Source: Heracleum sosnowskyi (lineage: Eukaryota; Streptophyta; Magnoliopsida; Apiales; Apiaceae). From it: a stretch of DNA of 64,000 nt. Position numbers and translations under genes: made by a program. Under the pieces are notes generated by a model. It worked only from the letters and a program-made list of their open reading frames with translations. It had not been told where the DNA came from and did not search any database. Of this stretch, positions 1 through 10,695 are shown one piece after another; the stretch's first letter is position 1; each line of letters opens with the position of its first letter. Location: the NCBI GenBank assembly GCA_030848705.1, contig CM061237.1:84687910-84751909 (forward strand), given 5' to 3'.

Positions 1-163
1 TATCCCTTAGTGTAACCTTTGTTGTCATCTCCAAAGGTAATCCTAGGGCCAGCTTTTTCCACAAACTCTATGAACAGGGTAGAATCTCCAGTCATGTGCC
101 TAGAGCATCCACTGTCTAGATACCATAGATTCTTTCTGTATCCCTGCACACAACAAAACCAAA
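1..163 (-). pseudogene. pol: Copia element C, start of pol (protease), partial
   Basis: Read on the minus strand, this is the retropepsin start of a Ty1-copia polyprotein. The catalytic motif LDSGCSRHMTG is encoded around 118-87, followed by an EKAGP...FGDDNKG stretch typical of Sirevirus-like Copia proteases. The protease would release the Gag and Pol proteins inside the particle. The reading frame is open across the visible part and runs off the left window edge, so integrase and RT are not visible. It follows C gag directly; the gag stop is at 166-164 and the pol frame overlaps it. A TGCAG/GG site that looks like a splice acceptor lies about 20 bases after the gag stop. The family call is firm; nothing can be said about the rest of the ORF. 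Confidence 0.85.
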
Positions 164-1091
164 TCAAGTTGATTTTGGTACCCAAGTTTCCTTGGGTCCT
201 TTCCTGTTAGCTTTAACTTTGCATTTCTTGTCATTTTGCACCTTAATCTCAGGTTGAGTTAAATCAACCTTGACCCTGGGTGTTGACCTCTGAGAGACAG
301 CATGTTGAGGATGTTCCTATGCATACATGTTAGATGCAGGCATTTGAGGATGTTGTGCATACATAGTGTTCATGTGTGGCATGCTCCATGTCATTTGTGG
401 CATTGTGAATGCATTCATATGTGGATTTGAAACAAATGGCATGTTGGCATACAAATTTGAAGCATGATCAGTATGTGCAAACATGTTATGCATAGCAGGC
501 ATAGGCATATTGGGTACATGCATTGGCATTTGAACAGATGAAGTTTTAACAGTTTTGCAATTGGTAGATAAATGATTAACACTACCACACTTAACACAAG
601 TTTTCCTAGGAGCATACTTGTCAGGTGTATAGTTGTTATGCTTGTTAATCCCTACCTTACCATTTCTGTTCTTTTTCTTTTTCACCTCAGCCTTGACCTC
701 TATATTTTCTAACTTTCCTTTCAATTGCTTGTTGGACAAGTGACCTATGTTGACATCCTTAGCTTTGGTTTTGCTACATTCTCCCTGAACAAAATTTTTA
801 CTGGTTGGATCATACTTTTCGTTCAGCTTCTCAAGTTTTTTTACTAACAGAGGATGTACACTTCTTTGGACAAGTCACATCCGTAGAGGTGTTACCCATC
901 AACGGATGATCATTATCCGTAGATGTGTCATCTCTTAGATTTTCAACATCTAGTTTCTCCTTATCTTTTTCTGCTGATTCCTTGTAGAATGTATCCACAC
1001 CTTGAGCCTTAATTATGTTTGTGGCAACATTCCTGGAATCAGTCCATCTAGCAATTGTTTCCTGTTCTCTAGCTAACCGTGCTTTGGCAAG
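164..1091 (-). pseudogene. gag: Copia element C, 3' half of gag
   Basis: Minus-strand gag remainder. It starts in the coiled-coil-like region (an ARWTDS motif near 1060-1035), passes a KNRNGKVGINK segment, and holds one zinc knuckle, CVKCGSVNHLSTNC, at about 604-560. A Met/Pro/His-rich stretch follows, and the end is the conserved TWVPKST with a TGA at 166-164. An in-frame TAG at 319-317 and at least one frameshift near 820-880 break it. Three copies of a TCCGTAGA/TCAACGGAT motif at 888-930 match the repeat in the LTR of C. The main CCHC knuckle and capsid tail expected upstream are missing: the segment joins directly to solo LTR G at 1092. Gag would form the particle shell and bind the element RNA. 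Confidence 0.8.
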
Positions 1092-2850
1092 TGATTAGTG
1101 CATAATTTTGCATTCTCTTGTACCTATTTTATTGTTAGTTTTCGTATTTTTAATAAATTAATTAGTTGTATTTTCATGTTTTGTAGATATTTGGAAAAAT
1201 AAAGAAAAAAAGAAGAAAAAGGGACAAGGAAGGGCAAAAGTGGAAAAGAAAAATCAAGGATGGAAGAAAAAGACAAAATAAGGTGTTGGTTGATTAGATT
1301 TCAAGATGAATGGCCAAGATTAACCCAACCCTTCCCCAAAACCCTAATTTTTCCCTATAAATACCCCCTCCTTCCCCTTTGTAAACAACCCTAGTTTTTA
1401 GCCTAATCTAAATTTTTAGTTAGCCTCTCTTTTATTTTCCTAGATCTAGTATTCTCTTTCATTGTAATAGCTTAAATTTTGTAGACGTCTCTTTTTAAAT
1501 CAATGAAAGTTTCCTTTTTATCTTCATCTCTAGTCTTTTACTTTATCTCTTGGCTATGAACTTTTGTAAATCCAATAAAGTGGGTCAAATAGCCTTTGTG
1601 CTACCACTTGAGGTTTAAAGGAGCCATCTTTGTTTATTGTGTTGTAGTGTTTAATCTCTAGATTTACTCTTTATTGTGTTCTTGAGTCAAACCCCTTTAA
1701 ATTTGATTTTAATGTTGGGTTTGATGATTAAATCTTATTATTTACATTTTCTTGTTGAAGTTGGTATTTGGATGTAATGAGTTTGATAGTTTAGAGTTTT
1801 GTTTGGTGTTGTTAGTGTTAAGTTGGGATCTTTAAGATATAGATTTAGTGTTAGATAACTTGTTGGGTGTTTATACATTTTTCCGGTGAGTGTGAATTTT
1901 CTGGCGAGCTTAAATTTTCCGGTGAGATTTAAACTTTTCGGCTAGATTCATATTTTTTTAGTTAAGATTTCGGCACAAAATTAATTTGTGTCGGGGTTTG
2001 TTTTTTTTTTCGTTTTAAAAATTAAACGAGTAGTTTTTTTTTATTTAGACGTTGTTTCGCGTTCATTTTTTCTACTGCCAGGTTTTTTCTCTATTGATTC
2101 GCTGCTTCATGTCTTGAAACCTGCCCCTGCTTTCCGTTTAACTTAATTCTGTAAACACAAAACAGTGCTTGTCACACACGCGCCCAGTTTTTGTTTCTGT
2201 CCGTTTATTTTTTTTGTTGATTTCTTATGTTAGCAGGCCAACTCCTGGCCCAACTATTTTCCTTTGTTTTTTTTTTTGTTTAATTAATTGATGTTCAAAT
2301 CCATTTTCTGGCCCAACGTGCCTAGCCCATGATTATTGTTATTCGGTCCATTTAGTTATTACATTTAATAGTTGGCAAATCATAACATCTGCCATGTTTG
2401 ACCATTTATGCTTGTTTGATTAATGCTTTAATTATTAAGTAATTAATGTCTTTTTGCCATACATTTTTTCCTAGTTTACCTTCTTGTTGTTAGTTGTTAC
2501 ATATAAATAGTCACCCTCGTAATTAGTTTAGATAGTAATTGTTTGTGTCCCTTTTCAATATTAATGTTGCACCTTCTGCTACTATCTAGCATTTGAATTT
2601 CGTTTCCTTTCATCAATAAGTTTCCAACGTATTCACTTTCTTGGAATTATAATTTTGTTTAAATTAAATTTCTGCGCTTTTCGTGTTATTAATTACAACC
2701 AATTTCACATCAAAAATTAATTGTAGTCAAAAAAAAAAAATTAGAAATTAAGAATTGCGAAAAATAAAATAGTCTCCGTGGATCGAATCATAAATATTAA
2801 AACGGTGATCGTGCGCTTGTGATATTTAAATGTTTATTTCTAGCACATCA
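1092..2850 (+). mobile_element. Solo LTR G (Gypsy/Athila-like)
   Basis: A 1,759-bp block beginning TGATTAGTGC and ending TAGCACATCA (TG...CA termini), flanked by GCAAG at 1087-1091 and again at 2851-2855. It carries no ORF of note. It has a TATA box at 1356-1363, AATAAAG at about 1574, and T-rich and TTTTCCGGTGAG-like repeats around 1880-1945. No primer-binding site or coding region follows, so this is what remains after recombination between the two LTRs of an element, or between two elements. The closing CTCCGTGGATCGA segment resembles Athila/Tat LTR ends, which makes a Gypsy origin likely but not proven. Confidence 0.75.
1356..1363 (+). promoter_or_regulatory. TATA box in solo LTR G
   Basis: TATAAATA in a C-rich setting (ccctataaataccccc). 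This is the classic plant core-promoter arrangement inside an LTR; transcription would begin about 30 bases downstream. No coding region remains for it to drive. Confidence 0.5.
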
Positions 2851-3023
2851 GCAAGACTCTGAGAAATTTAATAATTGAATCTTTGATTTGATACACCCTC
2901 CATACAACTTCAATCCATTCAACAATTTTTGAAATCTACTAAAATTATCATTCAAAGATTCTCCACTCTTGAAGTGAAAGTGTTCATACTGTTGTATGAG
3001 GAGCTGCATCTTGTTTTCCCTTA
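2851..3023 (-). pseudogene. gag: Copia element C, gag middle fragment (UBN2-like domain)
   Basis: The minus-strand reading contains ENKMQLLIQQYEHFHFKSGE and a downstream KFLRVL-like end. These match the gag polyprotein domain seen in copies A, B and D (LIQEYEQFDARPDES and so on). The fragment is bounded by Gypsy E on one side (target site CCTTA, 3019-3023) and solo LTR G on the other. Its reading frame joins smoothly with the gag N-terminal piece at 40774-41151 once E is removed, so E inserted into an existing gag gene. The last codons before G read into a Leu-Pro site that in A and B is followed by about 300 more gag residues absent here. Confidence 0.8.
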
Positions 3024-6000
3024 TGTAATAACCCCAAATTTTGGATTTAGTTAAAATTTTTGATGAATAGTAAATTTCCATTGATGAATAGTAAATTTGC
3101 TGATAAAAAGTTTTTCAGACCACCCTATGTGGATGACCTGGAATGAATGTTTCGAAGTTATATTATTGATGTATAGAAAGAATAAAAGAATGTAAACGCG
3201 ATCAGAATAAGGAGATTCCAACTTTGAATTTTGATCACTATTCATCGGACAATCGAGGATGTAGTGATTTGATCGTTTTGAGAAAGTATGTAGGATGAGA
3301 AATCCATGATCATACCTTAAACCAAGGTGAGAAAACTAGAACCACATATTAAACCAAGGTAATGAAAAGATCAAGGAAGTATCCCCTAGCATTCGTACAT
3401 AGAAACATTTTTTTTAAAACCACTTGAAACTATCACTAAACAAAAGCGTAACAAATTATGGATTAAACCCTAACCAAAGGAGGAGTATTATATAAGATCA
3501 GCAAGTGCAATATATAAGAGGATTGAGGATACAAATGATGACATAAGCATGATGCAGAGGAGTGACATATGCATGACCAAGTGATGACAAAGTGGTGAAT
3601 CACCACCTTGTCACCACTTTCACCACAACCACAAGATAAAAAGAGCCTTGTCATTGGTGACAAAACAAGATTATGGCCACACAAATTGAAAGAAAAAGTA
3701 TTAAGGATTAATTATACAAAACAAAAGAAAAGAAAATCAAAGGAAACAAAAGCAAAAGAGATGCATCTTGAAGAACTAAACTTTCGGCCCCTTTTCTTCA
3801 ACCAATCCCTTAAATAATTTTCTACCACTTCCACTCAACCATAAATCTTGATCTTGGGCTCTAAATCACCCTCTTCCAATATCCAAGGTAGATCTCTAAT
3901 CTTAGCCTCATCCATGGATGATAGCTTGGTCAAAAATGGATTCAAAGTTGATGATGAATAGTGAAGTGAATAGTAAACTCATAAGATCTTGTTTTGTTTT
4001 GATGATTTTAGGTTTGATTAGCATAGTTAAGGAGCAAGGAAGGATATACCACCCATATATAGCCTTTTTTAAGTTCCAAGGAAGGTATAAAACTTCTTCC
4101 CTTTTTGAGAATATGCTTGATCTAGTAGTTATAAGTGATTGTTTAAGAGTTATGTAGTAATGAAGCATGTATGCATGATTTTAAGCATGTTTGATGGTTG
4201 ATTTGTGGATAAACTTATGAACTAGGGTATGACCATGTTTGGACAGAAAATAGTAGTATTAGCTTGAGGTTTGATTGGTGGTTGGTTGATTATGGATTGG
4301 TGGTTGTATTGAGTGTTTAAAAACACGGGAAGTACGTTTAAGCGCCGTTACCATGTCGCATTTTACTTAGGTAGTTTAGACAGAAACCATGGTTACATTA
4401 AAGGGCATAAACATGAAGTTTCTGACCAGGAACATGTAGGCCCTGTTTCCTAGATTGTTTTAGTGAAATAATTGTGTCGTTTCGATTTACGGTTTACGAG
4501 AAACGTCCGTTTTAGTGAAAGCGGTTTCGCGTAACTAAGTAGTTCATTGCATGAACTTTGAGATAGGGATCAAGCCCTTTAAAAATGGAATTGGATTGAG
4601 ATATTAAAATGGATGCTAGTATGGATAATCTAGAAAGGAACCTAGAAGGTTTCGTGTTAAAACGATAAGTTGGTGATTTTATAAAAATACGCGAACGAAG
4701 GTTGCGCGAGTGAAATACCCTTAAGGGGATGGTTTAAAACAAGGAAATGGTAAAGGAAAAGTACTTGGGATTTGTGAATAGAGTTTCACCCAAACTTGTG
4801 ACTTAAGAATTACGGAACGTCATGAGGTTATAGATGACCGAGAGCGAGACGTTTGATTGTCATTAATAGAACTGGAGTGCTTAAGCTATAGCACATTAAT
4901 TGGTTCTAAGGGACTGACTGAAATTGTATATCTTGTTATAGATCGACGCGCACACTCTCGAGCCCCCACTACCACACCACCAAGACACCAAGGCAAGTTT
5001 TCAAACCCTACACCATATAATGATGCTGTTGTGATATATGTTGTGATATTGATAAATATGCTGCTTTAATGCTGTGAAATGACTTATAAAATGTTTTCGC
5101 TTTTAATAAAAAGTTGTATAAGATATAAGGTTTATATGCTAGATTAATACTAGATATAAACCAAGGTTAAAGGTTAAAGACTCTAAGTATAGAGTACTTG
5201 TACGATAGTTTAAAACTTAGACCGGGAGTCAAAGTATTATTTTGTTTTGATCATACTATCAGAAGCTGGAAGATTCCAGGGACAGTTATATTTTAAAGAT
5301 TTATTAAATATTCCAATATCTATATATTATTGGATATTTAATGTGAGATATTTAAATAATATTATAATAAATATTATTTGAATATTATTTAATTAAGTGA
5401 ATATTATTTTGAATATTCACTTAAATAATTTTATATTGAATAATAATTCAATTCTTATTATTTGAAAATTTATTTAATTAAGTGAATATTATTTTGAATA
5501 TTCACTTAAGTGGATTATTATTGAATAATAATTTATTATTTATTATTTGGGTATTTATTAAATATTCCAAATATGATTTAAAAATCATAGAACCTTATTA
5601 TATTATTTAAGGTTCTACTATTTACACAAAACTTTCTGATCTTCAGAAAAGATATTTAAAACAGAGATTCCCAATTATCATCTTAAGATATTTAAGGATA
5701 ATTAAATGCGAATAGTGTTTTCTAACTCATCGGAAATTGGGAATCTAGTTCAAGAATTCGAGGACAGAGTTTTACTTCCACTGTTCCTCTAAAATATCTA
5801 TAGCTGGGGATGACTCCCCTATTCAAGTAAAGTATTTCAAACTTGTTAAACTCTGAAATTTCAATAAACTCCCTGGTCATGATTCCAAAATACGTGGTAA
5901 TCATCGGTAGTTTCGTTGACTAATGTCAACCCACACTTTGACTTACTCCTTTCAATATTCTGGAGTAAGGAATTCTGAACGGTTACAAAGTTTTGACAAG

Positions 6001-6928
6001 TGTTATTAAATATTCCAATATATATATAGTATTCGATATTTAATGTAAGATATTTAAATAATATTATTATAAATATTATTTGGATATTTATTTAATTAAG
6101 TGAATATTATTTGGAATATTCACCTAAGTGGATTATATTGGATCATATTTCAATATTTATTATTTGAATATTTATTAAATATTCCAGAAATGATTTAAAA
6201 ATCATAGAACCTTATTTAAATATTACATAAGGTTCCAATAGATGTTTAAAATATTTTCTGATCTCAAAACAGATTTATGTGACTATAGTAGGGATTCCCG
6301 AATATTATTTTAATTTAAATCGATCCTAAGAGATGATTTAAATATTCGCTGACCACTCAAATGGGACAGGAATACCCTTAAAGATTTCCAAATAGTTTGA
6401 CTCTGGGTCGTAATCTTTTAAAGAGAAATCTTATCAAATCCTAAGTGGGACGACAATGGTCAACCCCTTCCGGTTACTTACTCCTCTATTATCCTAGGAG
6501 TAAGTAGGCCAAAAATGTTTTCAAAAGAGAGACAAGTACTAAGTATTTGGGGAAAATAGGATTAAATTCCGATTCCCGTTTCATTGACTTTTCATCCAGG
6601 ACCAGTAGGAAACGCGAAAGAGGTTCTTGGACATTACCTCTGATTATAGCGTAAGAGGCTGTTGGTCAGTCCAACACTTATCTCGCATAGGAGGCTGTAG
6701 GTTCAGTCCAGCAGATACAAAGCCCGTATGCGGCTAGGGTGATAATCGTGTTAAGATGTCGTCCATCTACTAGTAGAGAAGTGTGAGTACGATACAACGA
6801 CTGATCATCGTGTATCGTGTGTGTGCCCTGAAAAAGGTCATTCCCTCCAATTGGAGTTGTGCTGCACATTGTAACGAAAGCCGAGGTGCTGAGTTAGTGA
6901 TAATGTGGCAGTGATGAGTAATGATGTT
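3024..6928 (+). repeat. Element E 5' LTR, left part
   Basis: Matches 23674-26849 and 38866 onward in the same order. Short ORFs here (for example near 3463-3684 and 3908-4168) have the same decay in both LTR copies and no recognisable domain; I treat them as chance. The region 5300-6200 is very AT-rich with repeated palindromes. The first part, 3024-3900, resembles the diverged LTR H at 42224-43330 in opposite orientation. The LTR resumes at 18417 after element F. I see no gene. Confidence 0.9.
5395..6125 (+). repeat. Palindrome array in element E 5' LTR
   Basis: The inverted repeat AAGTGAATATT / AATATTCACTT with a 6-base spacer occurs at 5395-5422 and 5480-5507 (85-bp period); a diverged third copy is at 6098-6125. 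Each could form an 11-bp stem. The 3' LTR has three good copies instead of two, so the array changes copy number. Its role is unknown. Confidence 0.8.
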
Positions 6929-8356
6929 TGATAAGTGGGTATTTTATTCACTTAGAACGTGTCCGTATGGCTTAAAACGAATGTTTGCACTCGAGTTGTG
7001 GTATTTTTGATCTCTTTTAAGGGTATTGTGCAGGTATATTTATCACAGGTGTACTAGGAATGAAGCGGAGCAATCGGAATGCAATTTGGAGCTAAAACGA
7101 AGAAAATGGAAAAGTTCGTCTTCCTGGACAAAAGGCACGGCGCGGCAGCGCCGTGTTTGTGCTTGCCTATGGCGCGGCAGCGCCGCTGGAAAAAGGAAGT
7201 AATTATCTGGCGCGGCAGCGCCGCTATCCTATACAATCGTGGCGCGGCAGCGCCAGTCTGTCTGACGAAATTTCCTGTTTTGAACCCGATTTGCTGATTT
7301 TTCGAGTTGAAGTCAAATTACAATTCAGTACGACTTGTTGCACCTGGAGGCATATAAAAAAGAGAAGAAAACCCTAGAGAACGAGGAGAGACACGTACCA
7401 CATATTATATACGGAGTTTTAAGGCACGAAGAAGCAAGGAAGAAGATAGTTTCAATTTATTCTTGTATTCTTTCTAGCTTGTGGATGCTTGGTTTGGGTG
7501 TATTCTTTAGAACCCTTGATAATTATTACAATATTAATTCGTTTTCTTCAATCATGTTTACATTAGAACCCATGGTGACGATTAGTTTGATTATGAACTA
7601 ACTCGTTATCATGGGGTTTTAGCGGATTTATTCATGAAGTTTATTTGTTGAATTTTCTCGATGCCTATAGTGTGATTGATGCGATATCCTATCATGGTTG
7701 TTTTAATTCGTTATAGGAGAGTAGCTAACTCCTGTAATTGTGTGTTAATTCTTATTGAAGCGAAAGTAGATTTAAGAATTTAGAACTTGCCATGCTAGCA
7801 TAGGTTTATGCGTGAGAATATCATTCATAATTAATGTCGTAACTCTAACCGTTTTATGACGACTATGTGATCAATTGAATGCTTGTACTTCAACCATTAT
7901 GTTTTCAATCTTTATAGACATATATGGACTAAGCATAATTGGGAGACTAAGTGATTTCTATCTTTATTGTGGATATTATTTAGGATGGTATTTGTGCAAC
8001 GAAAGTTGGTTTATATCAGTTTTGTGTGTTCGATCAGGTATTAATAAATCACATGAAAGGGCTAGAGAATTGAAGACTATAGATGGATTGTTTAATGAAG
8101 TTAAAATTCCATGTTTTATTTGCATAAGTAATTCGACATAAATCTCAGTTCAAGTAGTTGATAATTAGTTATAATTCTTAGATTAATTATAGTGATAACA
8201 AAAATCCACTTTGTTATTTGTTTTAGCATCGAATAATAATCATACATTGGTGAGTGAATTACTAGACAAACAACGAGTCCCTGTAGGAACGAACCTTATT
8301 TGCTATCTGTATTACTTGAGATCACGTGCACTTGCGTGTTGAGTTTGGTCGTAACA
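6929..8356 (+). repeat. Element F 5' LTR
   Basis: Begins TGATAAGTGG, ends GTCGTAACA; 1,428 bp. Contains four GGCGCggcaGCGCC hairpins (7139-7254) and a TATAAAAAA at about 7349-7357 followed by a purine-rich leader. Differences seen from the 3' LTR are in the stretch after TTCCTGGACA (about 7131) and two sites near 7395-7412. Short ORFs here are duplicated exactly in the 3' LTR and look incidental. Confidence 0.95.
7139..7254 (+). repeat. GGCGC hairpin motif array, element F 5' LTR
   Basis: Four copies of GGCGCGGCAGCGCC at 7139-7152, 7171-7184, 7209-7222 and 7241-7254. Each folds into a 5-bp or longer GC stem with loop GGCA; the first extends to 8 bp (CACGGCGC with GCGCCGTG). The array is repeated at 17194-17309 in the 3' LTR. 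More copies are in gag (9974-9987, 10006-10019) and the 3' spacer (14105-14118, 14137-14150). Confidence 0.95.
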
Positions 8357-8362
8357 AGTTTT

Positions 8363-8380
8363 TGGCGCCGCTGCCGGGGA
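8363..8380 (+). other. Primer-binding site of element F (tRNA-Asp type)
   Basis: TGGCGCCGCTGCCGGGGA begins 7 bases after the LTR end (8356). It closely resembles the primer site typical of Athila-group elements, thought to pair with the 3' end of tRNA-Asp to prime minus-strand DNA synthesis. Confidence 0.85.
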
Positions 8381-8496
8381 TTTCGGTTTTATTTGTTTAG
8401 TTTCAGTATTTACCATCAGTGGTCATTAAAGTTCGGTGACTAGGACGTTCTCATCAATTTTCTTGTTGGTGAATTTCAGGTACTTATTGAGAGTGT

Positions 8497-10695
8497 ATGC
8501 GTACACGAGCTCGAGCACGTAGAGAAGAATTAGCAAGAAGAGAAGAACTAGCACGAAGGAAACTTGACTTTGAGAACATCAGTGTAGAAAACAATCGTGA
8601 ATCAAAAGAAGATATGGCAGATGAAGCACAACTAGCGAAGGCTTTGAGTGAATTTTCTCAGCCAAAAGTGGAGGACATTCATACCAGCATTGTTCGTCCA
8701 GCTATTGGGGCTAATAATTTTGAGCTTAAGCCAAACATCATTCAGATGATTCAGAACACGGTTCAGTTTGGGGGTAGTCCTGCTGAAGATCCCAATGCTC
8801 ATATTAGGGACTTTCTTGAGATCTGTGATACCTTCAAATTCAACGGAGTTACAGATGACGCAATCAGATTGAGGCTATTTCCCTTCTCTCTTAGGGATAA
8901 AGCCAAGAGTTGGTTACATTCCATGCCATCAGGTTCTATTAAAACATGGGCAGATTGTGCTCAAAAATTCTTGACGAAGTATTTCTCCATGGCGAAGACA
9001 GCAGCTTATAGGAATTCTATTTCTCAGTTTGCTCAGCAATCCCAGGAATCTTTGGGGGAAGCTTGGGAAAGGTACAAGGAGATTTTGGCACGTTGTCCTC
9101 ATCATGGGATGCCGGATTGGATGGTAATCAGCAATTTCTATAATGGATTGGGAGCTCAGTCAAGGCCTATGCTTGATGCAGCTTCTGGAGGAGCACTGTG
9201 GGCAAAAAGCTATGAGGATGCCTATAATCTTATCGAGATGATGGCGGCCAATGAGTTTCAGAATCCTACTCAACGCTTGCCACCTGCTAAAGTGGCTGGA
9301 GTTCTTGACTTGGATGCAGCTACTGCTATTGCTGCTCAACTCAAAGCGTTGACAATGAAGGTAGATTCCCTTTCTAATCATGGGACTAACCAGGTTGCTA
9401 TGGTGTGTGAATTGTGTGCAGGGGCTCATGACACGAATCTGTGTGCTATCTCAGCTGAATCAGCACAGTTTGTTGGTAACTTTCAGAGAACTCAGCAACC
9501 AGCACCTAATGTGTATCATCCCAACAATCGGAATCATCCTAATTTCAGTTGGAGCAACAATCAGGGTGGTGTTCAGCAACCACAAAATCAGCAGTTCAAT
9601 GCAAGACCATATAATCAGAACTATCAACCACCACCTTATGCTCCAAGGCAACCATTCATTCCACCGGGATTTCAACCATCTCAAGGGAATTCATTGAATC
9701 AGTCTGAGAAGTCTGAATTGGAAGAGCTTCGAATGATGTACAAGAGTCAGGCGGTGTCATTGAAAACTTTAGAGAATCAGATTGGGCAACTAGCCAATGC
9801 ATTATTGAACCGTCAACCAGGAACGCTTCCGAGTGACACAGAGATGAATCCAGGCAAGAAAGATCACAAGGAACAGGTCCAGGCAGTAACCTTACGATCG
9901 GGGAAGATTCTACAAGGTCAGAACGAAGAAAATTCGGCCGAGGAAAAAAATGAGTTTTCTGATCAGAATGTGCGGCGCGGCAGCGCCGCTCCCCAGTATA
10001 AAAACGGCGCGGCAGCGCCGGACCCTCTGGAAGAAAAAAATAATTTTGACGCTGGGGTCGATTCTGTTCCTGATTTGGTACCTAATGCTACTCTCTCGAC
10101 TCATGTAACTGGGAAGAGTGATAATTCTCAGAAAGTAGTAGAAGAAAAGGTGTTTCCACCTCCTCCATTCCCAAAACGAGTTCAAAGGCAAAAGTTTGAC
10201 AAGCAGTTTGCTAAGTTCTTGGATGTCTTCAAGAAGCTTCAGATTAACATACCATTTGCAGAGGCCCTTGAGCAAATGCCGAGCTATGCGAAGTTTATGA
10301 AGGGCATTCTTTCGAAGAAATTGAAACTCGAGGAGCTAGAGACAGTTGCATTGACGGAAGAATGTAGTGCCATCTTGCAACAAAAGTTTCCACCTAAGTT
10401 GAAGGACCCTGGAAGCTTTACCATACCATGTACTATTGGAGATCTCTCATTCAGCAAATGCTTGTGTGATTTGGGTGCAAGTATTAATCTCATGCCCTTA
10501 TCAGTTTTCATGCAGCTTGGTCTTCCAGAACCAAAGCCAACTACTATGACGCTGCAACTTGCGGACCGTTCAGTTACTTATCCTCGAGGAATAGTTGAGG
10601 ATGTTTTGGTGAAAGTCGACAAGCTTATCTTTCCAGCCGACTTTGTTATTCTTGACTTTGAAGAAGACAAGAAGATCCCTATCATCTTGGGATGA
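8497..10695 (+). CDS. gag: Element F gag and protease (open up to an internal TGA)
   Basis: A 732-residue ORF from an ATG at 8497. Basic, Arg-rich N-terminus; capsid-type retrotransposon gag region at about residues 80-260 with WLHSMPSGSIKTWADC near 139-154. An unusual zinc-knuckle-like CELCAGAHDTNLC lies at about 304-316, followed by a Gln/Asn/Pro-rich linker. The aspartic protease site CDLGASINLMPLSVF is near residue 654. Two copies of the family hairpin motif are translated within the linker (9974-10019) as RGSAAP and NGAAAP. The frame ends at TGA 10693-10695, just after IPIILG, where Athila relatives usually continue with Arg-Pro-Phe-Leu. The change fits CGA to TGA. Downstream pol is in the same frame, so this was one polyprotein, unless the stop is read through. 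Confidence 0.9.
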   Translation: MRTRARARREELARREELARRKLDFENISVENNRESKEDMADEAQLAKALSEFSQPKVEDIHTSIVRPAIGANNFELKPNIIQMIQNTVQFGGSPAEDPNAHIRDFLEICDTFKFNGVTDDAIRLRLFPFSLRDKAKSWLHSMPSGSIKTWADCAQKFLTKYFSMAKTAAYRNSISQFAQQSQESLGEAWERYKEILARCPHHGMPDWMVISNFYNGLGAQSRPMLDAASGGALWAKSYEDAYNLIEMMAANEFQNPTQRLPPAKVAGVLDLDAATAIAAQLKALTMKVDSLSNHGTNQVAMVCELCAGAHDTNLCAISAESAQFVGNFQRTQQPAPNVYHPNNRNHPNFSWSNNQGGVQQPQNQQFNARPYNQNYQPPPYAPRQPFIPPGFQPSQGNSLNQSEKSELEELRMMYKSQAVSLKTLENQIGQLANALLNRQPGTLPSDTEMNPGKKDHKEQVQAVTLRSGKILQGQNEENSAEEKNEFSDQNVRRGSAAPQYKNGAAAPDPLEEKNNFDAGVDSVPDLVPNATLSTHVTGKSDNSQKVVEEKVFPPPPFPKRVQRQKFDKQFAKFLDVFKKLQINIPFAEALEQMPSYAKFMKGILSKKLKLEELETVALTEECSAILQQKFPPKLKDPGSFTIPCTIGDLSFSKCLCDLGASINLMPLSVFMQLGLPEPKPTTMTLQLADRSVTYPRGIVEDVLVKVDKLIFPADFVILDFEEDKKIPIILG

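Noticed and set aside
3463..4168. ORFs of 73-86 codons in the E LTR, repeated near 24113-24818
   Set aside because: They recur only because the LTR is duplicated, lie on both strands at the same place, and have no domain or codon pattern of a gene.
7139..7254. Short regular repeats as a possible CRISPR array
   Set aside because: Repeat units are 14-15 bases, spacing is irregular, the DNA is plant nuclear, and the repeats also occur in gag.
7079..8141. ORFs of 60-88 codons in the F LTR, repeated at 17134-18196
   Set aside because: LTR duplication explains conservation; several overlap on both strands and are shaped by the hairpin motif (translated as GAAAP).
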